DNA of 64,000 bases from Bordetella genomosp. 1 (GCF_002261335.1 NZ_NEVL01000003.1:1736001-1800000), one strand, 5' to 3'; counted from the first letter of the stretch, positions 29,222 to 37,680 are shown. Numbers and translations: made by a program. Notes: a model not told the origin generated them from the sequence alone.

Positions 29222-29866
29222 ATGGACGTTTCCTGGCAGCAGTTCGGCGTGGTCGCGGGCGCACATTTCCTGGCCATGCTGAGCCCGGGCCCCGACTTCG
29301 TGCTGATCGCGCGCAGCAGCATGCTGCGCGGCTGGCGCCGCACCCTGCCGCTGTGCGCCGGCATCGCGGCGGCCAACGGCCTGTTCGTGGCGCTGGCCAT
29401 CGGCGGCCTGGCGGTGCTGCGCGAAGGCACGTGGGCGTTCCAGGCGCTGCAATGGACGGGCTGCGCCTATCTGGTCTATCTGGGCCAGCTGTTTCTGCGC
29501 CACGCCGGCCCGCTGCGGCTGGCCCCCGAGCACACGGCGCCGGCGGGCGCCGCGCCGCCCGTGCGCGATGCGGCGCGGGCCTTCGGCACCGGCCTGGCCA
29601 GCGGGCTGGTGAACCCGAAGAATGCGCTGTTCTATGCCAGCCTGTTTGCGCTGCTGGCCGAACGCACGCCCGCCGGCGTGCAGGCGCTGTACGGGGTCTG
29701 GATGACGGCGCTGGTGTTCGTGTGGGACGCGCTGGTCGCGGCCGCGCTGCGTCATCCCGCGATGGTGCGCCGCTACGCCGCCCGCAACGCCGCCATCGAA
29801 CGCGTCACCGGCGTGGTGCTGCTGCTGATCGGCGCGGCCGCGGCCTGGCTCCTGCTGCGCGGCTGA
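29222..29866 (+). CDS. LysE family amino-acid/homoserine-lactone-type exporter
   Basis: A 214-residue, six-helix membrane protein of the LysE/RhtB superfamily. The signature AMLSPGPDFVLIARSSMLRG lies in TM1, followed by a matching GLVNPKNALFYASLFALL in the middle, with both conserved Pro/Asn positions. It exports amino acids or related compounds from the cytosol. The AraC gene immediately upstream is the usual regulator for such exporters. It ends 14 bases before the convergent beta-helix gene. Confidence 0.93.
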   Translation: MDVSWQQFGVVAGAHFLAMLSPGPDFVLIARSSMLRGWRRTLPLCAGIAAANGLFVALAIGGLAVLREGTWAFQALQWTGCAYLVYLGQLFLRHAGPLRLAPEHTAPAGAAPPVRDAARAFGTGLASGLVNPKNALFYASLFALLAERTPAGVQALYGVWMTALVFVWDALVAAALRHPAMVRRYAARNAAIERVTGVVLLLIGAAAAWLLLRG

Positions 29867-29879
29867 CGCGCGCCCACGC

Positions 29880-30737
29880 TCAGGCCACCCAGCAGCCGCT
29901 GATCAGCGGGGCGCCGCAGCGGCGCGCACTCACGCGGGCCGCCACGGCCCAGGCATCCATGCGCACCCGCAGGCCGGCATACACGCCATGGCCATCGCCC
30001 GCCGCGATGTCGCCGCCCGCCTCGATGCCCTCGCCGGCGCGGATCGCCATCCCCGCGCGCACGTCGCCCGCGGCGCGCATGCCCCACCCGGTCTCGAGGT
30101 GATCGCCCGCGACGATGTCGCCCTCGGCCTCGATGCCACGTCCCGCCCACAGCTCGCGCCCCGCCTGCACGTCGCCGCCCGACTTGATGCCGTGGCTCAC
30201 GCGCAGACACCCTTCGGCATGCACGCCATCGCCGGCGCGCAGCATGCCGCCCACGCCGAGGTCCGCGCCCGCGCGCACCTCCCATTGCGCGCGCAGGTCG
30301 CCGGCGCAGGTGATCGCGCCGGCCGCCTCCACGCCCCACGCCGCCTTCAGGTCGGCGCCGCACTGGATGCCCGCCGCGCTGACGATGCTGGCGCCGGCCT
30401 CGATCCGGCCGCCCGCGACGAGATTGCCCGCGCGCAGGCCGCCCGCCGTGATGATGGCGCCGCCGGCGCGCAGCACGCCGTCGACGGTGGCGCCGCGCCG
30501 CAGCCGCAAGGTGCCCGCATAGACCAGCGCGTGCGCATCGAGCTCGTCGAGCTCGAGCACGGTCTCGGTGGGACCGAACTGGTCGAGCAGCCAGCAGGCG
30601 TCGTCCATGCGCTGGTCGGCGACCAGCGCATCGAGCACGGCCTGGTAGTCGCCGCTGCCGTGTTGATCGCGCAGGAACCAGCGATAGCCGGACGCGCAGG
30701 GATTCTTTGCCTTGACGAAATTCTTGGTGAGTTGCAT
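29880..30737 (-). CDS. Repetitive glycine-rich predicted beta-helix protein of unknown function
   Basis: A 285-residue protein. After MQLTKNFVKAKNPCASGYRW, a helical module (residues about 12-60, with CWLLDQFGPTETVLELDE) precedes some 190 residues of short repeats of the form AG-x2-I-x-AGG-x-I and A-G-x-G-I, for example LRAGGAIITAGGLRAGNLVA and GEGIEAGGDIAAGDG. Such alternation of Gly, Ala and hydrophobic residues predicts a right-handed beta-helix, like bactofilins and pentapeptide proteins. The N-terminal 'NPC-x-GYRWF' module is seen with repeat proteins elsewhere, in my recollection. No signal peptide. Function unknown. Confidence 0.7.
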   Translation of the reverse strand: MQLTKNFVKAKNPCASGYRWFLRDQHGSGDYQAVLDALVADQRMDDACWLLDQFGPTETVLELDELDAHALVYAGTLRLRRGATVDGVLRAGGAIITAGGLRAGNLVAGGRIEAGASIVSAAGIQCGADLKAAWGVEAAGAITCAGDLRAQWEVRAGADLGVGGMLRAGDGVHAEGCLRVSHGIKSGGDVQAGRELWAGRGIEAEGDIVAGDHLETGWGMRAAGDVRAGMAIRAGEGIEAGGDIAAGDGHGVYAGLRVRMDAWAVAARVSARRCGAPLISGCWVA

Positions 30738-30817
30738 GACGAACGTGAACGCAGGCCGCCGCCGGCCGCGTTCACGAAGAATGGCGGGCACGGCGATCGG
30801 CGGAATCAGGACGACGA

Positions 30818-30844
30818 CCGTCCGCGGCGACGGGCCGCGGACGG
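30818..30844. repeat. 10-base inverted repeat upstream of the beta-helix gene
   Basis: CCGTCCGCGG (30818-30827) and CCGCGGACGG (30835-30844), perfect arms with a 7-base loop, in the 136-base gap between the small ORF at 30874 and the beta-helix start at 30737. It could be a terminator for the small gene or an operator; no U-tract is present. Confidence 0.5.
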
Positions 30845-30873
30845 TCGGGATCGGAAGAGGAATACGGCGGCGT

Positions 30874-31074
30874 TCAGCCGGGTTTGGCGCGCGCGTAGGC
30901 GCGGCGGGCCGCGATGTCCTGCGCGCCGAGCAACACCGGCGCGGCGACCGGACGGCAGGCGCCGCGGCCGCTGATCCGCACCGGGCCCGCGTAGGGGCGC
31001 GCGCCATGATCGGCGCGCGCGTCGGCACGCGGCTGGCGCCGTGCGGGCAGACTGGGAAATGCGGCGGGATGCAT
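30874..31074 (-). CDS. Hypothetical 66-residue basic protein (weak call)
   Basis: An ATG-started frame of 66 residues beginning MHPAAFPSLPARRQPRADAR and containing VRISGRGACRPVAAPVLLGA, rich in Arg, Ala and Pro. I recognise no family, it has no clear ribosome-binding site, and GC-rich DNA produces such frames by chance. It is kept because it occupies otherwise unexplained sequence between the ABM-domain gene and the beta-helix gene on the same strand, and ends in an ordered-looking segment. Probably a hypothetical; a chance frame is the main alternative. Confidence 0.3.
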   Translation of the reverse strand: MHPAAFPSLPARRQPRADARADHGARPYAGPVRISGRGACRPVAAPVLLGAQDIAARRAYARAKPG

Positions 31075-31190
31075 GGTCGGTTCGGGTTTGGCGCGGGCGC
31101 CTGGCGGGCGCCCGGGAGGGGTATCAGGCCGCGATACTAGCAAATGGCGCATGCGCGTCAAGCGCGCCGGCCGCGCGGAGGCGGCCTGCC

Positions 31191-31499
31191 TCAGCCGCGC
31201 AGCGGCCTGGGCGTCCAGTGCACGGCGTGTTGCTCGACCTTCGCGCCCAGGCGCCCGATCGCGGCCACGCCCTCGACGAAGTGCGGCGTGCGCTGGTGTT
31301 CCTGCAGCGCCTGCGCCGAGGTCCACATCTCGACCAGGAAGAACACATCGGGATTGCCGTCCGAGCGTGCCAGGTCATAGGTCAGGCAGCCAGGCTCCTG
31401 CACGCTGCCGGCCTGCAGGGCCTGCAACACGGCAAACAGCGCATCGCCCTGGCCGGCGGCGGCTTCGAAGGACACGACCAGATCGACAGGTTCCTGCAT
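31191..31499 (-). CDS. Antibiotic biosynthesis monooxygenase (ABM) domain protein
   Basis: A 102-residue single-domain protein of the ABM ferredoxin-like fold: LVVSFEAAAGQGDALFAVLQ, then EPGCLTYDLARSDGNPDVFF and MWTSAQALQEHQRTPHF, the usual strand, loop and helix pattern of putative quinol monooxygenases such as YgiN. These small dimeric proteins oxidise quinols or related phenolics without a cofactor in some cases. It is a single gene. Start at MQEPVDLVV; ATG at 31499. The substrate is not evident. Confidence 0.88.
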   Translation of the reverse strand: MQEPVDLVVSFEAAAGQGDALFAVLQALQAGSVQEPGCLTYDLARSDGNPDVFFLVEMWTSAQALQEHQRTPHFVEGVAAIGRLGAKVEQHAVHWTPRPLRG

Positions 31500-31615
31500 G
31501 GTTGCAACTCCGGATTGACTCGGCGCAAGTGTACGAGAGCGCTGCCACGCCGGCCCGCACGGCCCTGCTTGCAGCAGGGGTTCCGGCGCGGCGCGGGGGG
31601 CGGGATGGCGCGGAA

Positions 31616-31852
31616 TCAGCGGGCCGGGTCGGCCGCGGCGGTCCGCTTGCGGGCGTGGTGGCGCTGCACCAGCATCAGCGTGGGCAGCAGCACGGGCGGC
31701 ACCGCCAGCCCCCACAGGCCCACCGCCTTGAGCAGCTCCATGCTCTGCGCCTCGGGCAGCTGCGCGACGGACACATAGATGCCGAAACCGGTGAACAGCA
31801 GCGCGACGGCGCCGATGGACAGCAGGATGGGCATCATCTTGTTTTCAAGCAT
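31616..31852 (-). CDS. Small two-helix membrane protein, unknown function
   Basis: A 78-residue protein with a first membrane helix at about residues 7-28 (PILLSIGAVALLFTGFGIYV) and a second at about 43-65 (KAVGLWGLAVPPVLLPTLML), ending in a basic tail RHHARKRTAAADPAR that should face the cytosol. I start at the ATG at 31852 with GGAG 6-7 bases upstream; the frame stays open further upstream, but that extension is a repetitive low-complexity sequence. No family recognised; single gene. Confidence 0.65.
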   Translation of the reverse strand: MLENKMMPILLSIGAVALLFTGFGIYVSVAQLPEAQSMELLKAVGLWGLAVPPVLLPTLMLVQRHHARKRTAAADPAR

Positions 31853-31990
31853 TTCGAACTCCGAGAGTGCATTGGCCGCCGGGATGACCCGGGGTCCGTT
31901 GCCATTGTAGCCATCCCGGCGGGACCGGCCGCGCCGGGGAGTGGAGGATCCGGGTCGTGGATCCGGGTTGCGAGCGCGCGTTGCAAGCGT

Positions 31991-32039
31991 GGGTTGCAGC
32001 AGCGGGTTGCAGCAGCGGGTTGCGGCAGCCGGTTGCAGG
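31991..32039. repeat. 13-base tandem repeat, about 3.5 copies
   Basis: The unit GGGTTGCAGCAGC occurs at 31991-32003 and 32004-32016, then GGGTTGCGGCAGC at 32017-32029 and a partial copy after. Related GGGTTGC words lie just upstream. It is in the 357-base region without a convincing gene upstream of the promoter at 32096. Confidence 0.85.
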
Positions 32040-32095
32040 CGCAACGGTTCCGCCGCGTCCGGCGCGGGACGGCGCGGGGCGCGCCTCGATCTGGC

Positions 32096-32124
32096 TTGAC
32101 CGGCCCGCGGCCGGACGGTATCTT
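32096..32124 (+). promoter_or_regulatory. Candidate sigma-70 promoter
   Basis: TTGACC (32096-32101) and TATCTT (32119-32124) with a 17-base spacer. It stands 86 bases upstream of the small repetitive frame at 32210 and may equally serve the EamA transporter gene at 32602. Confidence 0.5.
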
Positions 32125-32209
32125 GGTTGCGGACTCAACGGTTTGTGCCGTTGTCCCCTGTCGGCGCCGCACCCGCGGCTCCGGATCACCCCAGGATCGA
32201 CCCGCCGCC

Positions 32210-32485
32210 ATGCACGCCCGATTCACGCTCAGCCCGCCCGCCGCGCCCTCGCGCGGCGTGCCCGCACGCGTGGCCTCGCGCGTTGCCGTCGCAGGTCCGC
32301 CCGCCCGCGCCGGCACCCCGCCGCCCGCGCCGCGGCGCCAGGTCGGCGTCGTCTCGCCGCCGGTGGTCGTGTCGTGCGTCGTGTCGCCGCCCGCCGTGGT
32401 GCATGGCGTCGTCGCCCCGCCCGCCGTGGTGCGCGGTGTTTCGCCGCCCGCCGTGATGGCGGCCGTCGCGCCGCCGCGGCACTGA
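32210..32485 (+). CDS. Hypothetical 91-residue Pro/Val-repeat protein (weak call)
   Basis: Residues 1-46 are Pro/Arg/Ala-rich; residues 48-91 are four degenerate 9-10-residue repeats of V-[SA]-P-P-[AV]-V-V-x-G-V (VSPPAVVHGV, VAPPAVVRG, VSPPAVMAA). The DNA is correspondingly repetitive, about 30 bases per unit. A sigma-70-like promoter lies upstream, but no good ribosome-binding site is visible. No homologue recognised, and opposite-strand frames are open too. Could be a real low-complexity peptide or only a repeat with an open frame. Confidence 0.3.
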   Translation: MHARFTLSPPAAPSRGVPARVASRVAVAGPPARAGTPPPAPRRQVGVVSPPVVVSCVVSPPAVVHGVVAPPAVVRGVSPPAVMAAVAPPRH

Positions 32486-32601
32486 TCCCCGGGGCTCCGC
32501 CCCACCCAAGCCCTTTCCGTCGTTGCCGCCGCTTGTGGCGGGCCTGCGCGTGCGCGCGCCGGTCGCGGAAAGCCGTCTTGTCCCGACAGGATATGTACAA
32601 G

Positions 32602-33456
32602 ATGAATCGTCATCAGGCCTGGACCGCCTATGGGTCCACTTCATTGTTCGTGCTCGCCTGGAGCAGCGGCGCCATCGTCGCCAAGCTCAGCCTGGCCTAT
32701 GCCAGCCCGTTTGCCTTTCTGCTGCTGCGTTTCGTGGTGGCGCTGGCCGCGCTCGTGCTCATCGCGTGGCGGCGCAAGCGCTGGCTGCCGCCGCGCGGCG
32801 CGCGCCTGGCCGTGGCGCGCGCCGGGCTCTTCATGCTGGGCGGCTACACCGTCTGCTATCTGCTCGCGCTGGCGCACGGGCTCACGCCCGGCGTGCTGGC
32901 GACCGTGCTCGGCGTGCAGCCGCTCGTGACCCTGCTGGTCACGGAGCGCCGCATCGCGCCGCTGCGCGCGCTCGGCCTGGCGCTGGCGCTCGCCGGCCTG
33001 GTGCTGGTGGTGTGGCAAGGCATGCGTCTGGACGGCCTGGGCGTGGCCGGCATGCTGTACGCCCTGGGCGCGCTGTTCTGCATCAGCGCCGGTGCGATCC
33101 TGCAGAAGCGCAGCGGCCAGGATCCCCTCACCGGCCTGCCGCTGCAATACGCGCTCAGCCTGGGGCTGTGCCTGGCGCTCGCGCCGACGGAGCCGCTCTG
33201 GCTCGTGCCCGGCTTCGGGCTGGCGTGGACGCTGGCGTGGCTGGGGCTGGTCATCTCGGTCGGCGCCACCCTGCTGTTCTACCGCCTCATCGCGGCGGGC
33301 AATCTGGTGAACGTGACCAGCCTGTTCTACCTGGTGCCGCTGGGCACCGCGGCGCTGGACTGGCTGCTGCTCGGCAACGTGCCGGCGCCGCAGTCGGTGG
33401 CGGGCATGGCGGCCATCCTGGCCGGCCTCGCCCTCGCCCTGCGCGCCGCCCGCTAG
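32602..33456 (+). CDS. EamA/DMT-family transporter
   Basis: A 284-residue, ten-helix drug/metabolite transporter (EamA repeats, two halves). TM1 contains STSLFVLAWSSGAIVAKLSL and the second half starts near AGMLYALGALFCISAGAILQ; the C-terminus ends in a short Arg tail. The substrate is unknown. Two in-frame ATGs compete: 32593 is only 1 base from AGGA, 32602 is 10 bases from it, so I prefer 32602. A GC-rich terminator hairpin follows the stop. Confidence 0.88.
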   Translation: MNRHQAWTAYGSTSLFVLAWSSGAIVAKLSLAYASPFAFLLLRFVVALAALVLIAWRRKRWLPPRGARLAVARAGLFMLGGYTVCYLLALAHGLTPGVLATVLGVQPLVTLLVTERRIAPLRALGLALALAGLVLVVWQGMRLDGLGVAGMLYALGALFCISAGAILQKRSGQDPLTGLPLQYALSLGLCLALAPTEPLWLVPGFGLAWTLAWLGLVISVGATLLFYRLIAAGNLVNVTSLFYLVPLGTAALDWLLLGNVPAPQSVAGMAAILAGLALALRAAR

Positions 33457-33463
33457 CGCGCTG

Positions 33464-33493
33464 CGGCGGCCCCGCTCCCGGGCGGGGCCGCCG
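33464..33493 (+). terminator. Intrinsic terminator after the EamA transporter
   Basis: Perfect 12-base arms CGGCGGCCCCGC (33464-33475) and GCGGGGCCGCCG (33482-33493), loop TCCCGG, followed after 14 bases by CCCTTTTATT. The U-rich part is displaced, so it may be a moderate terminator. Confidence 0.6.
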
Positions 33494-33617
33494 TATCGCC
33501 GCGTCCCTTTTATTGTGCGAACGACCTTGGCCTATACTGGTCTGATTCAGAACACGGTCTCTATCCGGTCCGCGCGCTCGTCGCCGGGGCGCGGACGTTT
33601 CACCCCAGGAGGTCCTT

Positions 33618-33830
33618 ATGTTCCCTGAGTATCAAGACTTGATATCGAAGCTCAACGGCGCCAATCCGCATTTCTCGCGGATGTACAGCCGGCACGGCGA
33701 ACTCGACGAGCAGATCCAGAAAATGGAACGCGGACGCGAGCAGGCAACGCCGCTGGATATCGAGAAGCTCAAGAAGGAAAAGCTGCATCTCAAGGACCAG
33801 CTTTACGCCATGCTCAAGGACGCCGGCTGA
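33618..33830 (+). CDS. YdcH family (DUF465) small protein
   Basis: A 70-residue, highly charged helical protein of the YdcH/DUF465 family: MFPEYQDLISKLNGANPHFS followed by a coiled-coil-like helix (DEQIQKMERG, LKKEKLHLKDQLYAML). Length and the F-x-x-L-x-D/H start match the family. Function is unknown. It is preceded by CCAGGAGG, a strong ribosome-binding site, and a TATACT -10-like hexamer at 33533. It is a single-gene unit convergent with the GGDEF gene 6 bases away. Confidence 0.92.
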   Translation: MFPEYQDLISKLNGANPHFSRMYSRHGELDEQIQKMERGREQATPLDIEKLKKEKLHLKDQLYAMLKDAG

Positions 33831-33836
33831 GGCGCC

Positions 33837-35039
33837 TCAGGCGAGCGCTTCAGCGAGTTCCGGCGAGCCTTCGGCGAAGGCGCAGCGCATCCCGCCCTGC
33901 GCCTTGGCCCGGTAAAGCGCGGTATCGGCGGCCACCAGCACGCCTTGCGCGTCCGCATGGCTGGCGTCGATCATCGCGACGCCCACCGACACCCCCACCT
34001 CGACCCGTGTGCCGTCATCCAGCGTGATCGGCTGCGCGAGGTCGTGCATCAGGTGGTCGGCCAGGCGCTGCGCGGCATCGGGCATCACGCCCGTCGCCAG
34101 CAGCACGAACTCGTCGCCGCCCATCCGGGCAGCCACATCTCCCACCCGCAACATGGATCGCATGCGGGCAGCCAGCGTGCGCAGCACCTGGTCGCCCGCG
34201 GCATGACCGTGGCTGTCGTTGATGATCTTGAAGTCGTCGAGGTCGAGATACAGCAGCGCGCCGCACTGCTCGCGCTTGCGCGCCCCGGCGCAGACGCGGT
34301 CGAGGGCGGTCAGCAGACCGGTGCGATTGGCCAGGCCGGTGAGCGGATCCTCGCTCGCGCGCCGGTCGTTCTCGCGTTCGGCCAGCATCGTGGCCACGAG
34401 GATGCGATTGAGCCGATGCGACGCGATGGTCATGCTGATCAGATAGAACGGCACCTGGATGAACACGATCACCATCACCCACTCGCCCGTGAACAGCGCC
34501 CCCAGGCACATGGGCCCGAGGCTCAGCAGGATCATCGCGCCGACCAGGCGCGGCGCGCCATAGTTGCGAAAGCAGATACCGCCCGCCATCGCGCCGCAAG
34601 ACACGCCGGCCAGCGTTGCCGCGAGCCAGTCGCCGTTCAGGAAGGTGATGAGCACGCCGTAGCCCACGCTGAAGGCCCACAGCAATGCGAGGGTGAGGTA
34701 GAGGTCGGTCTGGGTGGGCTCGCCGCGGCGCGCGGCGCGCAAGGAGTTGCGCAACACCGCCACGCGCACCACGGCCAGCAGGATCTCGAGCACCAGCCAC
34801 GAGACGTAGAGGGGCACGGGATTGCGCCACACCACCACCGCCGAGATCATCACGGTGTTGATGACGCCGCCGGCAAAGATCGGCAATGTACCGAAAAGAC
34901 TTGCGATCAGGGCGACACGGATCTCAGCCGGGGTATCGGCACCCCCATCGGTCAGCCATCGGGTCAATCGCCACGACGGCAGGCTGAAAATCATTCCCTT
35001 GTCCACGCCCTTGCTTCCATGCCAATGAATTGGCTCCAT
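33837..35039 (-). CDS. Membrane-anchored GGDEF diguanylate cyclase
   Basis: A 400-residue protein: about five to six N-terminal membrane helices (VALIASLFGTLPIFAGGVIN; LYVSWLVLEILLAVVRVAVL; YLTLALLWAFSVGYGVLITF) without a known sensor signature, then a GGDEF domain (EDPLTGLANRTGLLTALDR, LDLDDFKIINDSHGHAAGDQ). The active-site GGDEF is intact and RVGD five residues before it is an allosteric I-site, so it should make c-di-GMP with product inhibition. Start at 35039 is uncertain (alternative ATG at 34994); no strong ribosome-binding site for either. Confidence 0.88.
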   Translation of the reverse strand: MEPIHWHGSKGVDKGMIFSLPSWRLTRWLTDGGADTPAEIRVALIASLFGTLPIFAGGVINTVMISAVVVWRNPVPLYVSWLVLEILLAVVRVAVLRNSLRAARRGEPTQTDLYLTLALLWAFSVGYGVLITFLNGDWLAATLAGVSCGAMAGGICFRNYGAPRLVGAMILLSLGPMCLGALFTGEWVMVIVFIQVPFYLISMTIASHRLNRILVATMLAERENDRRASEDPLTGLANRTGLLTALDRVCAGARKREQCGALLYLDLDDFKIINDSHGHAAGDQVLRTLAARMRSMLRVGDVAARMGGDEFVLLATGVMPDAAQRLADHLMHDLAQPITLDDGTRVEVGVSVGVAMIDASHADAQGVLVAADTALYRAKAQGGMRCAFAEGSPELAEALA

Positions 35040-35133
35040 CAAGCCGCGTTTTATAACAGGTCTGTTCGCACATTCGATGAAGTTCCTGCTTTTCCAAGGG
35101 AAATTCGCCGCATATGAATCGTTTGCTGCCTGC

Positions 35134-36432
35134 TCACGCAACATTGCGCCGCAGCGCAACCCGCGCACGCCGGCGCGTGTCCCAGCGGGCCGCCATCACC
35201 GCGCCCGCCACGGCGACGCCGAGCGGCGCCAGCATCGTGTGCGGTGCGCCGGTGAACTCCAGCATCAGCACCAGCGCCGTGAGCGGCATGTCCATCGAGA
35301 CCGCCAGGAATGCGGTGGCGCCGATCAGCGCGAAGGCGGACGGGCTGAGCGACCACGCGCCGCCCGCCGCGAGATTGACGGCCTGCGCCAGCACCAGTGC
35401 CAGCAGGGCGCCGACCGCGAGCCCCGGTGTGAGCAGCCCACCCTCGGCGCCCGCGCGCAGCGTGCTCACGGTGATCAGCACGCGCAGCACCAGCAACAGC
35501 AGCGCGCCCGCCAGCGGCAGGCCGGCATCGAGGCTGAGCTGCACCGGGCCCTTGCCATTGCCCAGCAGCGCCGGCAACACCACGGCGAGACAGGCGATGC
35601 CCGCGAAATTCAGCAGCACCAGCGCGGGCAGCCGCGCGTCGCGCGGGGCCGCGCGCCGCGCCGCACTGGTTGCGCGCGCAAATGCCTGGCCGGCCAGGCC
35701 GAACAGCGGGCCGCCGATCAATGCCGCGATGGCGATCGGCCAGTCCAGCGCGAGCGGCGGCAGCGCATATTGAATCTGATTGCCCAGGCCGATCCACGCC
35801 ACGGCGGCCGCGATGGCCGAGGTCGCCAGCGCCATCAGCGCCGCACCGCGATCGAAGGTGCCGAGCAGGACTTCGAGCACGAACAGGGCGCCGGCCAGCG
35901 GCACGTTGTAGACCGCGGCCAGGCCCGCGCCCGCGCCGCACGCCACCAGGATACGCCGCTGCGCCTGCGGCAGCGCCAGGCGGCGCGCCACCCGCCCGGC
36001 CCACAGCGCGCCGGCCTCGCGCGGCGCCACCTCGCGTCCCAGGGGCGAGCCCAGGCCGACGGTCACGATCTGCAGCAGCACGTGCGCGAGGGTACTGCGC
36101 ACCGGCATGTCGGGCGCGTCGGCGCCGGCCGCGGCCCGCACGCTCACCAGCTGGCGGCCATAGCGGTAGAGCGCCCACCAGCCGAGCCCGGCGACGAGGC
36201 CCGCGGCCATCAGCGCGGCCACGCGGCGCCACGGCGGCGCGGCGCTGGCGCCCTGCAGAAAGGTCTCGTGGCCCAGCGCGCCGTAGCCGTAGGCCAGGTG
36301 CTGCACGGCGTGCAGCAGCATGCCCAGCGCCATCCCGGCCAGGCCCGCGCCCACGCCGGTGGCCAGCACGGCCAGGCACAGCGCCCAGGGACGCGGGGAA
36401 ATCTCGACAGAAAGCGTGGCGTCGCGCGACAT
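35134..36432 (-). CDS. ClC-family chloride channel/transporter
   Basis: A 432-residue membrane protein of the ClC family. The selectivity elements appear as GLGSPLGREVAPREAGA (GSGIP-like and the gating-glutamate GREGP-like loops, though with VAP for GP) and GGLLTPGLAVGA (GxFxP-like), and a long, hydrophobic helix-rich sequence fits the 18-helix fold. It moves chloride or similar anions across the inner membrane, as channel or proton antiporter. I start at 36432; the frame remains open to an ATG at 36510. Confidence 0.88.
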   Translation of the reverse strand: MSRDATLSVEISPRPWALCLAVLATGVGAGLAGMALGMLLHAVQHLAYGYGALGHETFLQGASAAPPWRRVAALMAAGLVAGLGWWALYRYGRQLVSVRAAAGADAPDMPVRSTLAHVLLQIVTVGLGSPLGREVAPREAGALWAGRVARRLALPQAQRRILVACGAGAGLAAVYNVPLAGALFVLEVLLGTFDRGAALMALATSAIAAAVAWIGLGNQIQYALPPLALDWPIAIAALIGGPLFGLAGQAFARATSAARRAAPRDARLPALVLLNFAGIACLAVVLPALLGNGKGPVQLSLDAGLPLAGALLLLVLRVLITVSTLRAGAEGGLLTPGLAVGALLALVLAQAVNLAAGGAWSLSPSAFALIGATAFLAVSMDMPLTALVLMLEFTGAPHTMLAPLGVAVAGAVMAARWDTRRRARVALRRNVA

Positions 36433-36560
36433 GAGCAAGGCACCCGGACAGGTGCGCCGGACCTGCATGGCCGGCGCGAACATGGCCGCCCTTGCGGACG
36501 GCCAGGTCATTATGCGGGCGCGGCCGTCAAGCGAGCGTTAACGCGGCATTCAGGCCGGGT

Positions 36561-37532
36561 TCAGGGCTGCGGCAACGTACCGCGCCACAGCGCCAGCGTG
36601 ATCAGCACGCCGGCCACGCCCTCGTCCTCGAGCTTCAGCATGTAGCTGTAGCCGTCGCGCTCGCCGCTCATCACGGCGGCGTGAAAACCGCGCTGCAGCC
36701 GCGCGCCGCCGGCCCGGCTCAGGCTTTGTGCATAGACCGCGGCATACGGGGTGTAGCTGCGCCAGCTCAACTCGAACTCGCGCATGGGCCGCCCCTCCTG
36801 CTCGTCCCAGTCGTTGACGAGGGGCAGCCCCGCCAGCGCCGGCGGAAAGGTGTAGGCGCCCCTGCCCGCCGCGGTCTCGAGCGCCACGTGGCCGGGCGCC
36901 AGCGCCACGAACGCCAGCGGAAAGCCGGGCGGCAGCTGGGCCGTGCCCCAGGTCTGGGCCGCACCGTCCACCGGCACCACCTCGACGTTCGAGATGCGTT
37001 GCGCGGCCGGCGCCTCGCCGGTGCGCGCGCTGGTCGGCGCCTGCGCGGCCCAGCGGCCGAGCGCCGCCACGATGCCGGCGTCGCGGTCGCGCGGGGCGCG
37101 CGCCGGCACGAACACCGACAGCCAGGCATGATCCTCGGCGCGGCAGTCGAGCAGGCCTTCCTCGCCGAGGTGGCACTGGCCGTTGACCAGGCCCACGCCC
37201 TGCAGCCGGTCCTGCGCGTCGAACAGCAGGGCCGCGCGGTCGCGGCCCAGGGTGGTCTCGTCGAGCGAGGCGAGCAGATAGGCGCCGCCCTCGAGCGCGA
37301 TGCGCTTGCGGTCGGCCTCGGAATGCACCGCCTGCAGCACCTGGGTCAGCACGAGTGCCTGCGGCATGGTGTAGCTGCCGCGCGCATAGCCGAGCAGGTC
37401 GAGCAGGCCGGCGCGCACCTGCGGCTCCTCGCCCAGCCCGCGCGGCTGCGGCTGCGCGCCCGCCGGGCCGGTCATGCCCCAAAGCAGCGCCGTCATCAGC
37501 AGCGCGGCGCGCAGGCGCCGGCCCACGCGCAT
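36561..37532 (-). CDS. Exported protein of unknown function
   Basis: A 323-residue protein with a signal peptide (MRVGRRLRAALLMTALLWGM, cleaved after AGA). The mature sequence has two cysteines near the centre (GQCHLGEEGLLDC), possibly disulfide-linked, followed by AEDHAWLSVFVPARAP, and the C-terminal half is mixed alpha/beta (FELSWRSYTPYAAVYAQSLS). No family recognised. Start is set by GGAG 6 bases upstream of ATG 37532; an earlier TTG is in frame. It is a single gene, on the same strand as the ClC gene, 128 bases away from it. Confidence 0.72.
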   Translation of the reverse strand: MRVGRRLRAALLMTALLWGMTGPAGAQPQPRGLGEEPQVRAGLLDLLGYARGSYTMPQALVLTQVLQAVHSEADRKRIALEGGAYLLASLDETTLGRDRAALLFDAQDRLQGVGLVNGQCHLGEEGLLDCRAEDHAWLSVFVPARAPRDRDAGIVAALGRWAAQAPTSARTGEAPAAQRISNVEVVPVDGAAQTWGTAQLPPGFPLAFVALAPGHVALETAAGRGAYTFPPALAGLPLVNDWDEQEGRPMREFELSWRSYTPYAAVYAQSLSRAGGARLQRGFHAAVMSGERDGYSYMLKLEDEGVAGVLITLALWRGTLPQP

Positions 37533-37651
37533 ACAGGTCTCCACCCTCAACACCTACAACCTCGCTTCTCTCGTCCATCCGGATGCCGGGCGGCCCGAAG
37601 GGCGCGCGGCGGGCCGCACTCTACCACGAGTCATTCGGCGCGGCGGGACGC

Positions 37652-37680
37652 AAAAAAAGGGCTGCCCATGGGGCAGCCCT
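37652..37680 (-). terminator. Intrinsic terminator of the MFS gene
   Basis: Perfect arms AGGGCTGCCC (37658-37667) and GGGCAGCCCT (37671-37680) with a 3-base loop; the A-tract at 37652-37658 gives seven U residues on the minus strand, 24 bases beyond the MFS stop. Confidence 0.9.
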
